This document shows, one piece after another, positions 22,898 through 35,500 of a stretch of 64,000 nt of DNA (position 1 is the stretch's first letter; the number at the start of each line of letters is the position of its first letter). Both the position numbers and the translations under genes were made by a program. Below the pieces are notes generated by a model, which did not search any database, was not told the origin of the DNA, and worked only from the letters and a program-made list of their open reading frames with translations. The stretch comes from Circinella umbellata (taxonomy: Eukaryota; Mucoromycota; Mucoromycetes; Mucorales; Lichtheimiaceae): assembly GCA_025093555.1 (NCBI GenBank), contig JAIWNF010000097.1, positions 41,709-105,708 on the forward strand, written 5' to 3'.

Positions 22898-23050
22898 TTG
22901 GTTTTTTCCAATCGATTTGCGCACACAACTTTTTTTTTTTGCGCCCCGAGATTTTTTTTTTGCGTGTCCTTATTTTTTTTTTGCGTACATTTTTTTAATT
23001 TTTTGCGTATAATTTTTTTTTTTTTGCGCATTGAATTTCCAAGTTTGCGT
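22898..23050 (+). repeat. left terminal inverted repeat and subterminal poly-T/GCG array
   Basis: TTGGTTTTTTCCAATCG is followed by at least five T-runs each closed by a GCG trinucleotide. It matches the reverse complement of the right end, including GCGCCCCGAGA and GCGCATTGAATTT. Confidence 0.85.
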
Positions 23051-23084
23051 ATATAAAAAAACAGTTTATTCATAGTACACTTTA

Positions 23085-24527
23085 CTAAAGCATTGGCTCA
23101 GGAGCCAAACACCTATCAAAAAATGAAGCAGAGTGCCTGATCCAGTTCTGACAGTCCTCCACATTAACCTGCTTTGCAGACTCAACAATTCTAGCGCTCA
23201 GGTTATCTGTTGCCGTGAGACAGTCTCTTTTTACACCGGCTTTGAGCTTTGACCAAAATAGCTCAATTGGATTTAAGAAAGGGGAGTAAGGAGGCAAGTA
23301 AACAGCTTTATATCCACGAGTCTTAATGAATTTTTGGACAACATCAGTCTTGTGAATAGAAGCGTTATCTAAGACAAGATAACGACCTTGCATATTATGT
23401 TTGTCAAGCGTATCCATCGCATTGCTAATAAACTCCTTGAAATGCTCACTTCGAGTACCCACTCTTGCATTAACTTCGGGTACTTCAGCAGGCTTTCCAT
23501 CATCCCGTTTTCTCTTCTTAGCTAATGCACTTTTCTTCTGGACAGCCTTTGGTTTGCGCAAGGTCAAGTCGATGACCCCTTTCTCGCATATTGCTCGAAG
23601 TATAGAAATACTAATGCCTTTGTTAGCAGGCAACACGACTTTAGCTGGTAGTCCTCGTTTGGATCTACCAAAATTTCTTCGGATATGCATATTAAATCCC
23701 GCCTCATCAATAAAAACACAGTTGTTGAACCAGTCCATTTCCTTATCATCCAACCACTGCAATATTTTCTCTCTTCGTTGATTTAAAGTGCTCTCAGATG
23801 TTCTTGGCGCCACAATTGGATCTAATTTCTTAAGAGTGAGAGATGCGTGCTGAACAAGGTGTTTGTGAAGACCGGAAAGAGTGATTGACTTTATGTCTGG
23901 AAAAGCGGAAATCAAGGCATCTCTTGCCTCCCACAAAACAGCAGCTGCATTATTATCGTAGTAACGACAAAGAAAATCAGTGTGCTTTGGCTCGAGACGA
24001 GAAGCCTTCTTGGTACCGGGCAAACGCTTCTCCTCGTCATCTCTATATGTTTTCACATAGTGTTGAGCTGTTCTCACAACGATACCTACAGCTAAGCCTG
24101 CTTGTCTTGCAGATATTCCTTCCTCAATAACAAGATCGAGCAGTTCTTGCACTTGGAGTGGTGTGTAAGAGCGATATGCGCCTCTGGTACTTTTGGCAGC
24201 TGTGGATTTGGCGGTGGTCTTTATTTCGCTCTTTACAATATGCTGGGTAGCTGTTGCTGGTCCATACTGACTGCCAATAGAGGCACCTTGTGGGTTACTA
24301 CAAAATTCCTGAAAAGTATCGAGATCCATAAGTTTTTTAATATCTGGCCTTGTTTCTTTCACAGGCTTTTTTTGATCCTGGCCTGGTTGCCATTCTTGCC
24401 ATTCCAGGTCAGCTGTTTCATATAATCCTAATTGAACTTCTTCTACTTCCATTGAAGTGGGCTCAATGATCTCATCAGCAATGTTAAAGCAGGTCATGTA
24501 TTCAGCGGGGACATCGTTATGGTACAT
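23085..24527 (-). CDS. DD34E transposase of Tc1/mariner-IS630 superfamily
   Basis: The start at 24527 (MYHNDVPAEYMTCFNIADE) is chosen over an upstream ATG because the upstream extension is a translation of the poly-T inverted repeat. Length is 480 residues. After an acidic N-terminus comes a helix-turn-helix (TPLQVQELLDLVIEEGISAR and AGLAVGIVVRTAQHYVK). The DDE catalytic core is VFIDEAGFN, then YLVLDNASIH, then PPYSPFLNPIELFWSKLK. The second Asp and the Glu are separated by 34 residues. A basic stretch (KKSALAKKRKRDD) may be a nuclear localisation signal. The protein would bind the inverted repeats and cut and paste the element into TA sites. All catalytic residues are present. Confidence 0.93.
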   Translation of the reverse strand: MYHNDVPAEYMTCFNIADEIIEPTSMEVEEVQLGLYETADLEWQEWQPGQDQKKPVKETRPDIKKLMDLDTFQEFCSNPQGASIGSQYGPATATQHIVKSEIKTTAKSTAAKSTRGAYRSYTPLQVQELLDLVIEEGISARQAGLAVGIVVRTAQHYVKTYRDDEEKRLPGTKKASRLEPKHTDFLCRYYDNNAAAVLWEARDALISAFPDIKSITLSGLHKHLVQHASLTLKKLDPIVAPRTSESTLNQRREKILQWLDDKEMDWFNNCVFIDEAGFNMHIRRNFGRSKRGLPAKVVLPANKGISISILRAICEKGVIDLTLRKPKAVQKKSALAKKRKRDDGKPAEVPEVNARVGTRSEHFKEFISNAMDTLDKHNMQGRYLVLDNASIHKTDVVQKFIKTRGYKAVYLPPYSPFLNPIELFWSKLKAGVKRDCLTATDNLSARIVESAKQVNVEDCQNWIRHSASFFDRCLAPEPML

Positions 24528-24544
24528 TTTTATTATAAAAAAAA

Positions 24545-24668
24545 AGAAAAGGTTAGGGGCGCAAAATAGAAAATTCAATGCGCAAAAAAAAAAAAAAATG
24601 TACGCAAAAAAAAAATCTCGGGGCGCAAAAAAAAAAATTGTGTGCGCAAATCGATTGGAAAAAACCAA
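24545..24668 (-). repeat. right terminal inverted repeat and subterminal array
   Basis: This is the inverted counterpart of 22898-23050: CAATGCGCA, an A-run, TACGC, an A-run, TCTCGGGGCGC, an A-run, TTGTGTGCGCAAAT and CGATTGG to CCAA. Confidence 0.85.
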
Positions 24669-24670
24669 TA

Positions 24671-27215
24671 TGTACTCATGCTTCAAAATTGTACAGGAGA
24701 GCAGAGAGTTCTTCAATGGGTATATTCTCCTCAGAATATTTCAAATCCTGTTTTTTTTCCAAGTAATCATATATTTAATATATAGCTAGTAAGTATTACG
24801 TAATATCCATGGTTAAATTGTTATATATAAATAGAAAGTGAATAGTGCTGCTGATCACATAGCAATGACTAAAAAACCAGAGAATTTTCATTTGGTTAAA
24901 GAAAAAAGAAGTAAGAAAAATAATAATTATATAACATGAATGTCTTACTTCCTATAATTTTTTATACACAATGAAGATCTTTAAAGTTAGTGTTTATATT
25001 ATTTGACATGTTTTGTGTTGAGTTGACGTCGATGACGTTTGCGAGAATGGATAAGAAGTTTTATGTAGAATAAGTGAGTGGTTATTTTTGACAAATAAGT
25101 GTAAAGCGATTAATATTTTAGTATACTATTGAAAATAATGTGATTTCTAAAGAAAATAAAGAACTTACACCAAGTTTTAATAGTCCCTAACTTCAATTAA
25201 TATTTCCTATTATATTTTTTAATAGTAAAATGAAAAAAAAAAGGTCTAGAATAATTTTGATCTGACAAATGGAGAAAAAAAATATCATTCCAAACGGCAA
25301 TCAACAAAAAATTTTCGGTTTTTAACAAAAGAAAGAATTATTTAATGCTGGTATGAACCCTTCTGCGAATACATTTTGTAATATTTGAGTCGGAATATTT
25401 TATATTTCTTTGTTTTTAATAAATGACATCCAGGTCACGTGTCGATGATTACAAAAACACACAAATAATCCGGAACCTGATTCCGTTTCAAAAAGTTATT
25501 TATGTTTTTGATCATTGTGTGACACAAAAGAGTGTTATCTGTTGCTATGGTATTAAATGTTCAAATAAGAATATAACCGTGCTTTTAAGTAATGCGTATG
25601 CGATTATTTGAAGACTTAATTAATTTACAAAAATATCAGCTTTTCGTTGTGCAAAATGTGGATTATAAAACTTTTAATTATTATACAATTAATCATATAG
25701 AGCTGTTAATACGAGATTGAAAAATACTAAGAATAATATTATAGTATATTATTTTATTTGAAGATAGTGAAATGTTTGCTGGATCACGTGTAATTTATAT
25801 ATGGTGGTTGCCAATATGGCATCTCTCACATTACTCTTAGTGGGACTAAAGACAGAACCCTGTATCCATTTTGTGATTAATTGTTATACCTAGACGTGTT
25901 TTACATATATTTAGTACGCAGAGAAAAAGTTGAATTATATTTTTTTTGACCTTTTACGACAGTAAAATGATAGGGAACAATAGCATTAACTCCATGATAA
26001 ATTTACCTATAGTCGTTTCATTCTGTAAATGTGAAACGCGGAAAAAATCTTTTTTTTTACGGCTACGAGTGATAGATAATGAAAACAATATTCTAGATAG
26101 ATAATCATTTGGATACTAATACTGTTGCTATTATTATTATTGTTATCGGTCATATTATGCGAAATGCGACTTTGTTAGTCTTCGGATGATACACACTAAA
26201 GAGAGATATTTTCTTTCTAAAAAGATTTTCGATCATCTTCCATAAAAATAAAATAAATAAATAATAATAGAGGGCATGAATATAGCTAATTTTACATGAG
26301 GAATAGCTATCATTAGATTATTTATTTAGTTGTATTTAATGGATATACGAGTCACTTTAATGATAAATTTCTATTAGATGGACAATCAATACTTTCAAAA
26401 AAAAAGATAGCAGTTTCTGGGACAAAAGCTATATATGTTTAATCTATTTACGAGGGTATCATTTGTAAAGTTGAATGAAAAAAAGATACCCAAAAATATT
26501 GATCCGGTGAGACGGAGGTAAGTTATGATAATTTCAATTAGGTTTTTGACTTTTTATGGTAGCCTATCCGTTTGTCTGTACGTTTCCACGCTTTGACTCC
26601 CAATATAATTATAATAATAAAAGAAAAGAATCAAAAAGAAGTTTTTATATACTTCATTTCCCCACACTGAGCTGAGAAAAATTACTTTCTTTTAGTGAGC
26701 AAGTTTCACAAAAAAGTCTTTAAAAAAATCAGGGGATTACTGGGCCTATACTAAAATTGACCAAACAAAAAAAAAAGAATGTACTTTATTTCATGTATGT
26801 GCGCATATTTTAGTTCTAAATTTGGATACGAACCGAGTATTTATGCTGAAAGTGTAACGTTATTTTACATGATTATTAAAAGTCAAAGCTACAATCGGAA
26901 AGAAGTACAGTTATTGAACTTTTTTGTTTTCTGTTTTAACCTTTTCATATCGATTCTGCGGAAGTTATCCTTGGAAAAAAAGATCAAAAGCTCCGCAAAA
27001 ATATGGGTATATTTTACTGTGCTACACAGGTATTTTTTTCTTTTTGTGTGAAGAAATACAGTCAGTCCATTAATTTTTTTAAAGCAAAAAAAAAATGTAC
27101 AAATAGGGTTCGTTATCTTTACCTTTTTTTCTTTTTTTTTTTTCACTTCATCTTTCTTTCACTTATTATCCTACACAAAAAAAAAACAATACAATATCAA
27201 CAAAAGTAACGAATA
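24671..27215. other. 2.5-kb intergenic region upstream of the allantoicase fusion gene
   Basis: No gene is supported; the small ORFs here lack coding character. Several GATA/TATC motifs occur (for example GTTATCTTTACC near 27111 and GATAGATAATC near 26095). These could serve GATA-type nitrogen regulators, but such motifs are expected by chance in AT-rich DNA. Confidence 0.4.
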
Positions 27216-29011
27216 ATGGTTTACAAGCGAATTAATTACGAAGATCTTAAGGCCAACCTCGGTCAATACGTTGGTAAGAATAAATATAAATAAAAGAAAA
27301 ACAAGCTAAATAATAATAATAGTAGTAATAATAAATAAGCTTTGCTAATTTCTTGCTTTTTTTTTTGTAATGCGCGGTGTGGGGGTTTTATGTAGATCTT
27401 GCTACATCAGCTATGGGAGGAAGCATTGTTGCTGTTACCGACGAGTTTTTCGCTCCAGCAACTCGGATGATCAGTCCTACACCTGCTTTACATGCTCCTG
27501 GAAAACATTGTGAAACGGGTCATTGGATGGATGGTTGGGAAACAAAGCGTCATAACCGTGGTTACGATTGGTGTATTGTTAAACTTGGATTTTCTGGATC
27601 AATTCGTGGATTTGATATTGACACTAGCTGGTTCACTGGTAATCAAGCTCCTGCTGCTTCTGTAGATGCCGCTTTTATTCCTGAAGATGGTAACGTTGAT
27701 GATGCTCAATGGGTTGAAATTTTACCCCGTGTCGATTTACCTCCCACGTGCCACAACGTTTTTGTTTTGGAAAAGGAAACTGCTGTCTATACTCATGTTC
27801 GAATTAACAATCATCCCGATGGTGGTATTGCTCGTTTCCGTGTTTATGGCCAAGTTACTCCTCAATGGTCCGAAAATATCAAGTAAGAATCTTTTTTACA
27901 TATACTGTTATACCTTTCTAAAGAAATAGCTGGAATATATCATTCATTAATATAATATAATTATAATAATAGTGAGGTTGTTGATTTGGCATTTGTGGGA
28001 AATGGTGGTCGCGTGGTTAATGCTACGAATGAACATTATGCTCCCGCTAACAATGTCTTGTTGCCTGGCAACGGTGAAAACGCAGATGATGGATGGCAAA
28101 CCAAGCGTTCCCGTATACCCGAACATAGCGACCAGATTGTGATCAAATTGGGAGACAAAGGTCACATTTTCAAGGTTGAACTCGATACCACTCATTTCAA
28201 GGGCAATTATCCTGACAAGTTTAAGGTCGAAGGCACTAACACAAATAATGAAGTTCCATCCAACGATGCTGAATGGACTACCATTCTTGCTCCTTCCTCT
28301 ACTGGTCCTCACAGCCAATTCTATTTTGATGCTATCAATCACGACCAAGTATTTTCTCATGCTCGTGTCAGCATTATTCCCGATGGCGGTTTCAAGCGTG
28401 TTCGTTTATATGGTGTTCGTCAAGGTGGTCAAATCCCTTCTTTACCACTTTCTAACTTCCCTTTCAGTTCCATTATTGCTGAGCCATTGACAGCTGAAAA
28501 ATATGCACCTTTTGGTGAAGTCATTGAAGCGCGCCAGACCATTAAAGTGACTAGTGCTAACCAAGGTACTGCCTCGAAACATCATCATGTCGCCAAAGTC
28601 ACCAACGCTTTCCCTAATAATAGTGGCAATATCAATTTGTGCGTTTTCCGTAGCGCCCCTACAAAACAATTGCCTTTTGTTGTCAAGATGTTTGAAAGAC
28701 ATCCTTATTCTAGTCAACAATTCATACCCATGACTCATGGACAAACCCGTGGTTATTTAGTTGTTGTTTGTTTGAACAAGGAAGATGGCTCACCTGATTT
28801 ATCTACTATTCGTGCCTTTGTTGCTTCTCCTACTCAAGGTATCAGTTATAGACAAGGTGTTTGGCATCATCCTATGGTTACCCTTGATGGTGTGACTGAT
28901 TTTGCTTGTTTGGTTCATGAAAATGATGTCGACAATGATAATTGTCAAGAAGCATATGTTGATAAAGTTATAGTCCATGTACCCGGTTTCCATGGTAATG
29001 CCAAAATCTAA
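27216..29011 (+). CDS. allantoicase - ureidoglycolate lyase fusion
   Basis: Three exons (27216-27273, 27396-27882, 27973-29011) join in phase to 527 residues. Residues 1 to about 335 are allantoicase, with its two related jelly-roll repeats. Repeat 1 has DLATSAMGGSIVAVTDEFFA and GHWMDGWETKRHNRGYDWC; repeat 2 has DLAFVGNGGRVVNATNEHYA and DDGWQTKRSRIPEHSDQIVI. From about residue 345 the protein continues as ureidoglycolate lyase: IIAEPLTAEKYAPFGEVIEA, LPFVVKMFERHPYSSQQFIP, LSTIRAFVA and YRQGVWHHPMVTL. Allantoicase turns allantoate into ureidoglycolate and urea. The lyase then yields glyoxylate and urea, so the fusion covers two consecutive steps of purine use as nitrogen source. In budding yeast these are separate genes (DAL2, DAL3). 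Strong codon bias suggests good expression. Confidence 0.95.
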
Positions 29012-29295
29012 TATATTATACAATATACATATTTAAATAGAAACCCAATCCCCTTCCTCGTACCTCATGTAAAACCATCCATTCCTTTTTTTTGTACTTG
29101 TATAAAAGCATTTTTTTGTAAAAAATAAAAAATAATCCATACTAGAAAAAAGGACAAAAAAAAAAAAACAAAATTCATAATAAAATTTGTGTTGTTATTA
29201 TTCTTTTTATTCTCTTTTTTTTTCTGTCTTGTAAATACTTTTTTCTTTTCTTCCTTTTTTTTGTTGATAATAATAATACCTAAAATAATAATAAT

Positions 29296-30200
29296 ATGGC
29301 AATCATAACTGAAGCTGATAATAAAGATATTCCAGTTCAAGAAAAACAAATTAAAAATAATGAAAAACCATCTGTTGTCGAGATCAAGCCTAAAAAGGAA
29401 CACGTAGAAGAGGAGAAAGAAGCTGACGAGGACGGCGATGTATTTTATGAAAGTGTAGATTACACATCAGAAGAATTAGAGGTAAAAAGAAGAATACTTT
29501 TTTTTTTCAATCGGTTCTAATAAACCAAACTTATTAATTTTATACATGATAAATAGAATTTAATTTCAAAAGCAAGAGAATATAAAAAAAAGGGAAATGG
29601 ACACTTTGCTCAAGGAGACTTTGAAAAGGCCATTCCAGAGTACGAACAAGCTTTAACTATTTGTCCAATAGCGGCACCTAAAGAAAGAGCAATTTATTTT
29701 GGAAATATTGCTGCTTGTCATCTAAAATTGGTAAGTTGAAGGCAACAAACAAAAAACAAAAGATGTTATATGTATATTTTTTTTTCGTTCCATTCTTATC
29801 CATCATTCTATTTTTTAAGGAAAAATACAAGGAGGCAAGAGATATGGCAACAAATGCATTAGAACTGGATTCTAGTTACACCAAAGTCTTATTACGACGA
29901 GCTCAAGCCAATGAAAAATTAGCTACTTATACATCATTATCGGATGCATTGAAAGATTATGAAACTCTTGACAAACAGCCTGATCTTGACAATTATACCA
30001 AACGTGAATGCGTTCGAGCCAAACAAAGATTACCTAGTATGATCAAGGAACAAATGGAAAAGGAAAAAGAAGAAATGATGGGGAAGTTAAAAGATTTGGG
30101 GAATACTTTACTTGGCAAATTTGGATTATCTACTGATAACTTTCAGTTTCAGCAGGACCCTTCAAGTGGTGGATATAGCGTAAACTTTGTGAATAAATGA
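29296..30200 (+). CDS. TTC1-like tetratricopeptide repeat co-chaperone
   Basis: Three exons (29296-29481, 29557-29730, 29820-30200) join in phase to 246 residues. The first about 60 residues are Lys/Glu-rich. Then come TPR helices: AREYKKKGNGHFAQGDFEKA IPEYEQALTI, ERAIYFGNIAACHLKL and YKEARDMATNALELDSSYTK. The C-terminal block GKLKDLGNTLLGKFGLSTDN followed by FQFQQDPSSGGYSVNF is the signature of TTC1 orthologues. TTC1 proteins bind Hsp70/Hsp90-type partners and small or G-alpha GTPases in animals; the fungal role is not defined. It lies 285 bp after the allantoicase fusion on the same strand but has its own spacing and promoter. Confidence 0.88.
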
Positions 30201-32559
30201 TCTACCTTTTTTCCACTATTTTTCTATATATGATCGGCTAAACCTTTTCAAAAAGAATCGGAGAGAGGAAAAAAAGAAATTATGGGGGGGGGAGGAGGAG
30301 GAGAGAAATGTTTCAGTTTGTCCCGGAACCGGAATAGCGAATTAGATCATAACAGATTATTCTTTTTTTTGGTTGGGTTTATGAATTTTTCGGTTGGGTT
30401 ATTTTCTTTTTCTCTTTTGGAGTATATTGTTATTTTTTGATAAGGAAGGAAAAGGAAATAAAGATTAATGGATGGTTACTTACTCAAAAGCTGGTATGGA
30501 TTAGTTTAGCCCCATTCTTATTTCAATCGAACTCATTTTTTGTTCAAAGAGCTTTGTCTAGATTCGATGAATGCGTCATTAAATCATGTAATATTATTAT
30601 ATTTTCTATCTGGTTGATATTTCTTACAGCAACAACAATGTAAAATATTATGCACGATTTTTCCGTGCTACCCTATTTTATATGCATTTTACTGCAAAAA
30701 AAATAAATAAATTGCGCGTTATTACTTATCAGCCAGTTAGATCTTTTTTTGTTTTTGTTTATTTTTACTTCAACATGAACTGTGGGGTTGTGACGGAGAA
30801 AGAGATAGTTTTTGTTTTTTTACCTTGGCAATATAATACATAAAAAGTATTATGTGCTTTTTATCCTCATAATTTAGTATCTACATAGTAGTAATTTTAT
30901 TGAATAGTGTATTGTTTATTTATTTACTTTGTTTTGACATAATGAGGCGTTTATATGTTTGGATTTAAGTAAAATGATAAAAAAGTCGTGTATTATGTAA
31001 AAGATAAAGACTATCCATTTTAAGCAACTCAGTTGTCAATCATTCAAGTCCGTTCAAAGGAACAGTTTCTTCCAACTATATAGAGTGAATATCTGTATTG
31101 GGGTGAAACTAAGCTTTATTCTTGTCTGTTTTTGTTTCTTTTATATTCCCAATATTCATGCAGTGTATTATCCTCTTGATCTAGTATAGGTTTATTAATA
31201 AGTGGAAAAAATGAAGTGGCCGATGTAAAATACAATTGTGCTATAGTGTCTTAAAAAATAAGATATATTATGATGATCTCATATGGTGAATTAAGCATAA
31301 ATCATAAACCATTCTTATTTTGTCATCGTATAAAAGCCCTATTGTTTACTTAATTATTAATCATGAGAATGATTAATAAATAACATGTTTTCTCATATAT
31401 AAAAAGAAGATACTAGTAATTATTCTTTAGAATAAGTCCAAAAATTTAACCCCATTTCTATTATATTACTTTTCCCAAAAAAAATTGGTTGAAGTAACAC
31501 AGTTCTATATGTATACAATACAACTTTTTCCACGCACATATCAAAGCCAATCAAGGAAATAGATTTGACGTTTTTGGGTGGTTATATAGCATTTCATCTT
31601 TGTTATGAATACATCCTATAATTTCTTCTAGAATATAACTTGATTATTCCATTTATTTATTGTTTAATTAACATTTTTTTAATGACTAATAAATAGTAAA
31701 AGGATCAGCTTCAAAAAAGATGGTTGTTTCCTTATCAATATAGTTGTTATATTTAAAAGGAAGGGGGGGGACGAAAGAAGAGAAAAGGTGAAACTCTAAA
31801 AAAAATTGTTTCCTCTCAATTCAATGGGGTGAAAATAGAAGTTTGCATTGGGCATTGGGTAACAACTTGTTCACCGCATTTTTGGGGCAAAAAAAAAAAT
31901 GGTTAATTTATAGCACAGATAGAGCGAAAACTATAGGCCATGTTAAACATATATTAGGTCTCCGACCCCATTTGTCCCGACAAATATGGCAGGTAGCGTT
32001 GGGCGAATGGGGGAAACTGGGGGGTGGAATAGGGCGAAACAAGGGATTATATTTTTTTTTCTTTTTTGAAAGCAAGAAAAAGGGTCTGTCAAAAACAATT
32101 TTTTTTATCTCTTTTCCTTGTATCTCTACTTTACTTTTTTTTTTTTTTGTTGGGGGAAAGAAAAATAAGTTCATTGGAATTATAATCAAGGGCAACAACT
32201 TTTTAATTTTTTGTGTCGTCTTTTTGTATTTTTGTTTCTTTTCATTCATCTCTTTTTTTTGTACTTCTTTATATTGCATAATACTTTTTATATTACCTTT
32301 TTTTCTCTTTTTGCAAAAATAAGGTAAGATTCATTATCCGTTCAAGCTGTTTTTTCGTTGTTTGATAATAAACTATTGGATTTGAAAACTAACAATCAAA
32401 TAATATATAGCATTCACATCATCCGCACATAACTCCTCATATTAAAAAGCTCTTCCTTTTGTTTATACATACATTTACAACAAAAACTGTTATATATACA
32501 AGACTACTCCATTTAAATTCAAACTAATCCCAGAAATACATATATAAATTCTTATCATT
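30201..32559. other. 2.4-kb intergenic region upstream of FAS
   Basis: No gene is supported. A less AT-rich block at about 31,840-32,050 stands out, and T-rich tracts continue to the FAS start. This is probably the FAS promoter and 5' UTR. Confidence 0.45.
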
Positions 32560-35500
32560 ATGAGCCATCAACAAGTCTTGCGTCCTCTTTCTGTCAAGCA
32601 AAACAAAACTGAGGTTTCAATCCTCGTTCCTGCCGATATCTGGGTCTCGGCTGAACAGTTAAAAGAAGAGTTCCCCGTGAACACAGAAGAAGAAATTGAA
32701 GAAGTAACAGAAATTGAGCTTGCTGCTCGTTTCATGCATTTTGCTGCTACGAGAGCTTCCAAAGAGCCACAGTTTTTGCCTGTAGCACGGACGGCTTTTC
32801 TTGATTTCCGTAGCCAATACCTCAAGAATAATGATGTACATGCTATTACTCGTCACTTGTCATCCGAGTCACGAACAGTCGTTATTCAAGCTTATTTTAC
32901 TGCTCTTGTCGTCTTAAAAGATGATAATGTCAAGCCCCCCACAAGTGCTCTTTTTGCAGCTGCTCTTCGTGGTGATACCAATATTTTCGCTGCCTTTGGT
33001 GGTCAAGGCAATATTGAAGAATATTTTGACGAATTGGCCGATATTTGGACTACATACCAAGATTTGGTACGTTCATTTGTTGAACGTATGGCCATTGTTT
33101 TGGCAGAACATGCTCGTAGTTCCGAAGCCAGTGTGTTTCACTCCAAGGGTTTAGATATTATTCGTTGGTTGGATAATCCCGAATTGCGTCCTGATCTTCA
33201 ATACCTCGTATCTGCTCCAGTCAGTTTCCCATTGATTGGTTTGACTCAACTTCTTCATTATTATGTCATGCTTAAGGTGCTTGACCGTTCTCCTGATGAT
33301 ATTAGACAACTTTTGGCTGGTTAGTATTTTTTTTTAGTTTATAAACAAGAACAAAGAAAAAAAATAGGAGGGAGAAACTTTTTATTTTGAGAAACCAAGT
33401 TTTTATTTATTCTTTGTTTATTTATTTGGGATGCGTGCTTCTATAATGATTAAAAACTGACAACAAATTTTTTTAAAGGTTCAACGGGTCACAGTCAAGG
33501 TATCATTTCATCAGCAGTAATTTCTTCATCCACCACTGAAGAAGATTTCATTCGTAATACTGAAAAGGCACTTGGTTTGCTTTTCTGGATCGGCACACGC
33601 GCTCAACAAGTATTCCCACCTACTACTTTGAATCCTACCATTTTGGAAGATTCTTTATCAAACAATGAAGGCAACCCAACTCCTATGCTTGCCATCACTG
33701 GTTTACGTGAAGAACAAGTTTTAAAACATTTAGATGCTACCAATGCTCATTTGGCTCCTGATCGTCAAATCAAGGTTACTTTATTCAATGGTCCTCGTTC
33801 ATTTGTTTGTACTGGTCCTCCTCAATCACTTTATGGTCTCAATCTTAGTTTGCGTAAACTCAAAGCCCCGACAGGCCTGGAACAATCGCGAGTTCCTTTC
33901 TCTCAACGTAAACTTAAGTTCTCATCTCGTTTCTTGCCCATCACTGCTCCTTTCCATAGCAACTATCTTGATGAAGCTGTCGATATTTTGAAAGAAGATA
34001 TCAAGCGTGGTGGTCTTGAATTTAATGCAAAGGATTTGAAGATTCCTGTTTTCGCTACTGATTCCGGTATGTTTATTTTTGATGGGGGGTGGATCTTGAA
34101 AAAAAAAATAATTAAGAAAAAAAAAGTCGGAGTTTTATGAAGTAATTGTTATTCTATTCTATGCTTCTCCAACTTTTGTTTTTTGGTGTTTTTTTTTTGG
34201 GTGAAATGGGGTGTTGGGGCATAAATATTAAAAAAAGAAAAAAAAAAGTAATTGTTTTTAACACTCAATATAAATTTCTGTGATGTGTGAATAGGTAACG
34301 ACTTGCAATCATCAAATGATTTAACACTCGATTTGGTGACACTTATTTGTTCAAGACCTGTACATTGGGAAAAGGCTATTGCCCTGAATAATCTTACTCA
34401 TATTGTTGATTTTGGTCCTGGCGGTGCTTCAGGTATTGGTGGCTTGACCCATCGTAACAAGGAAGGTACTGGTGTTCAAATTTTGTTGGCTGGTGCGCTT
34501 GAAGGGGGTAATCGCGATTTGTCATACAAGGCTGATTTGTTTGACTCTGATATTCGTGCGGTCACTTATTCTCAAAATTGGGCAAAGGCTTTCCAACCTA
34601 AACTTGTCAAAACAACAAGGTATGTGTTGTGAATAGAAATTTGGATATAATATATTAGCGGAGACAGAAAGGATGAGCCAAAAAAAGAAAAAAAAACAAC
34701 TAATTATAATAATACTTTTTTGCGCGATTTTTTTTTTAATAGTAATGGTCGCATTCATGTCGATACTCGCATGTCTCGTTTGTTGGGTAAACCCCCTATG
34801 ATGGTCGCTGGTATGACACCATCCACTGTCAGTGAACACTTTGTTTCAGCTGTCATGAACGCTGGTTATCACGTCGAATTAGCTGGTGGTGGTCACTATA
34901 ATGAAAAAATGCTTCGATCCAAGGTTGATAAGATTATGGAAATGACTCGCCCTGGTGAAGGCATTACTCTTAACATTTTGTTCTTGAATGTTCGTCAATG
35001 GGGTTTCCAATATCCATTGATTCAAGTGATGCGTAAGGAAGGTTTACCTATGGAAGGTGTTTGTGTAGCAGCTGGTGTTCCTTCTTTGGATGTTGCCAAT
35101 GAAGTCATTGCTAACCTTCAAGCATCGGGCATTCGTCATATTGCTTTCAAGCCAGGCAGCATTGATACTATTCGTCAGGTAACGTATCACAATGAACTTT
35201 TTTTTAATGCGATCAATCACACATAATGAAAATATGAGAAAAAAAAAACTAAAGTACATTGTGTGTAACAATTTTTTTTCCTCCGCTGTCAATTTTCATA
35301 TGAATATTATTCTATAGGTTGTTTCAATCGCTGCTGCTAATCCTAGTATGCCCATTATCATGGAATGGACTGGTGGTCGTGCTGGTGGTCATCACAGTTT
35401 TGAAGATTTCCATCAACCTATTTTGGAAACTTATGCTTCTATTCGTCGCCAATCCAATATTGTCCTTCTTGCAGGATCTGGTTTTGGTGGTGCTGATGAT

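Larger units (their letters stand above)
22896..24670. mobile_element. complete Tc1/mariner (IS630-type) transposon with TA target duplication
   Basis: The element proper is 22898-24668 (1,771 bp), flanked by TA at 22896-22897 and 24669-24670. Termini are inverted copies beginning TTGGTTTTTTCCAATCG, then ATTTGCGCACACAA, a T-run, GCGCCCCGAGA, and further T-runs each ended by GCG. These T-rich/GCG arrays extend about 150 bp inside the left end and about 125 bp inside the right end. One intact transposase gene lies between them on the minus strand. Near identity of the ends and the open frame suggest recent activity. Confidence 0.9.

Noticed and set aside
24528..24716. N-terminal extension of the transposase from an upstream ATG
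   Set aside because: The extension translates the poly-T inverted repeat into Phe runs; the ATG at 24527 gives a normal protein start just inside the repeat.
31843..32322. 159-codon ORF upstream of FAS
   Set aside because: It is Phe/Lys-rich translation of T and A homopolymers, with no recognisable domain; more likely the FAS promoter and leader.
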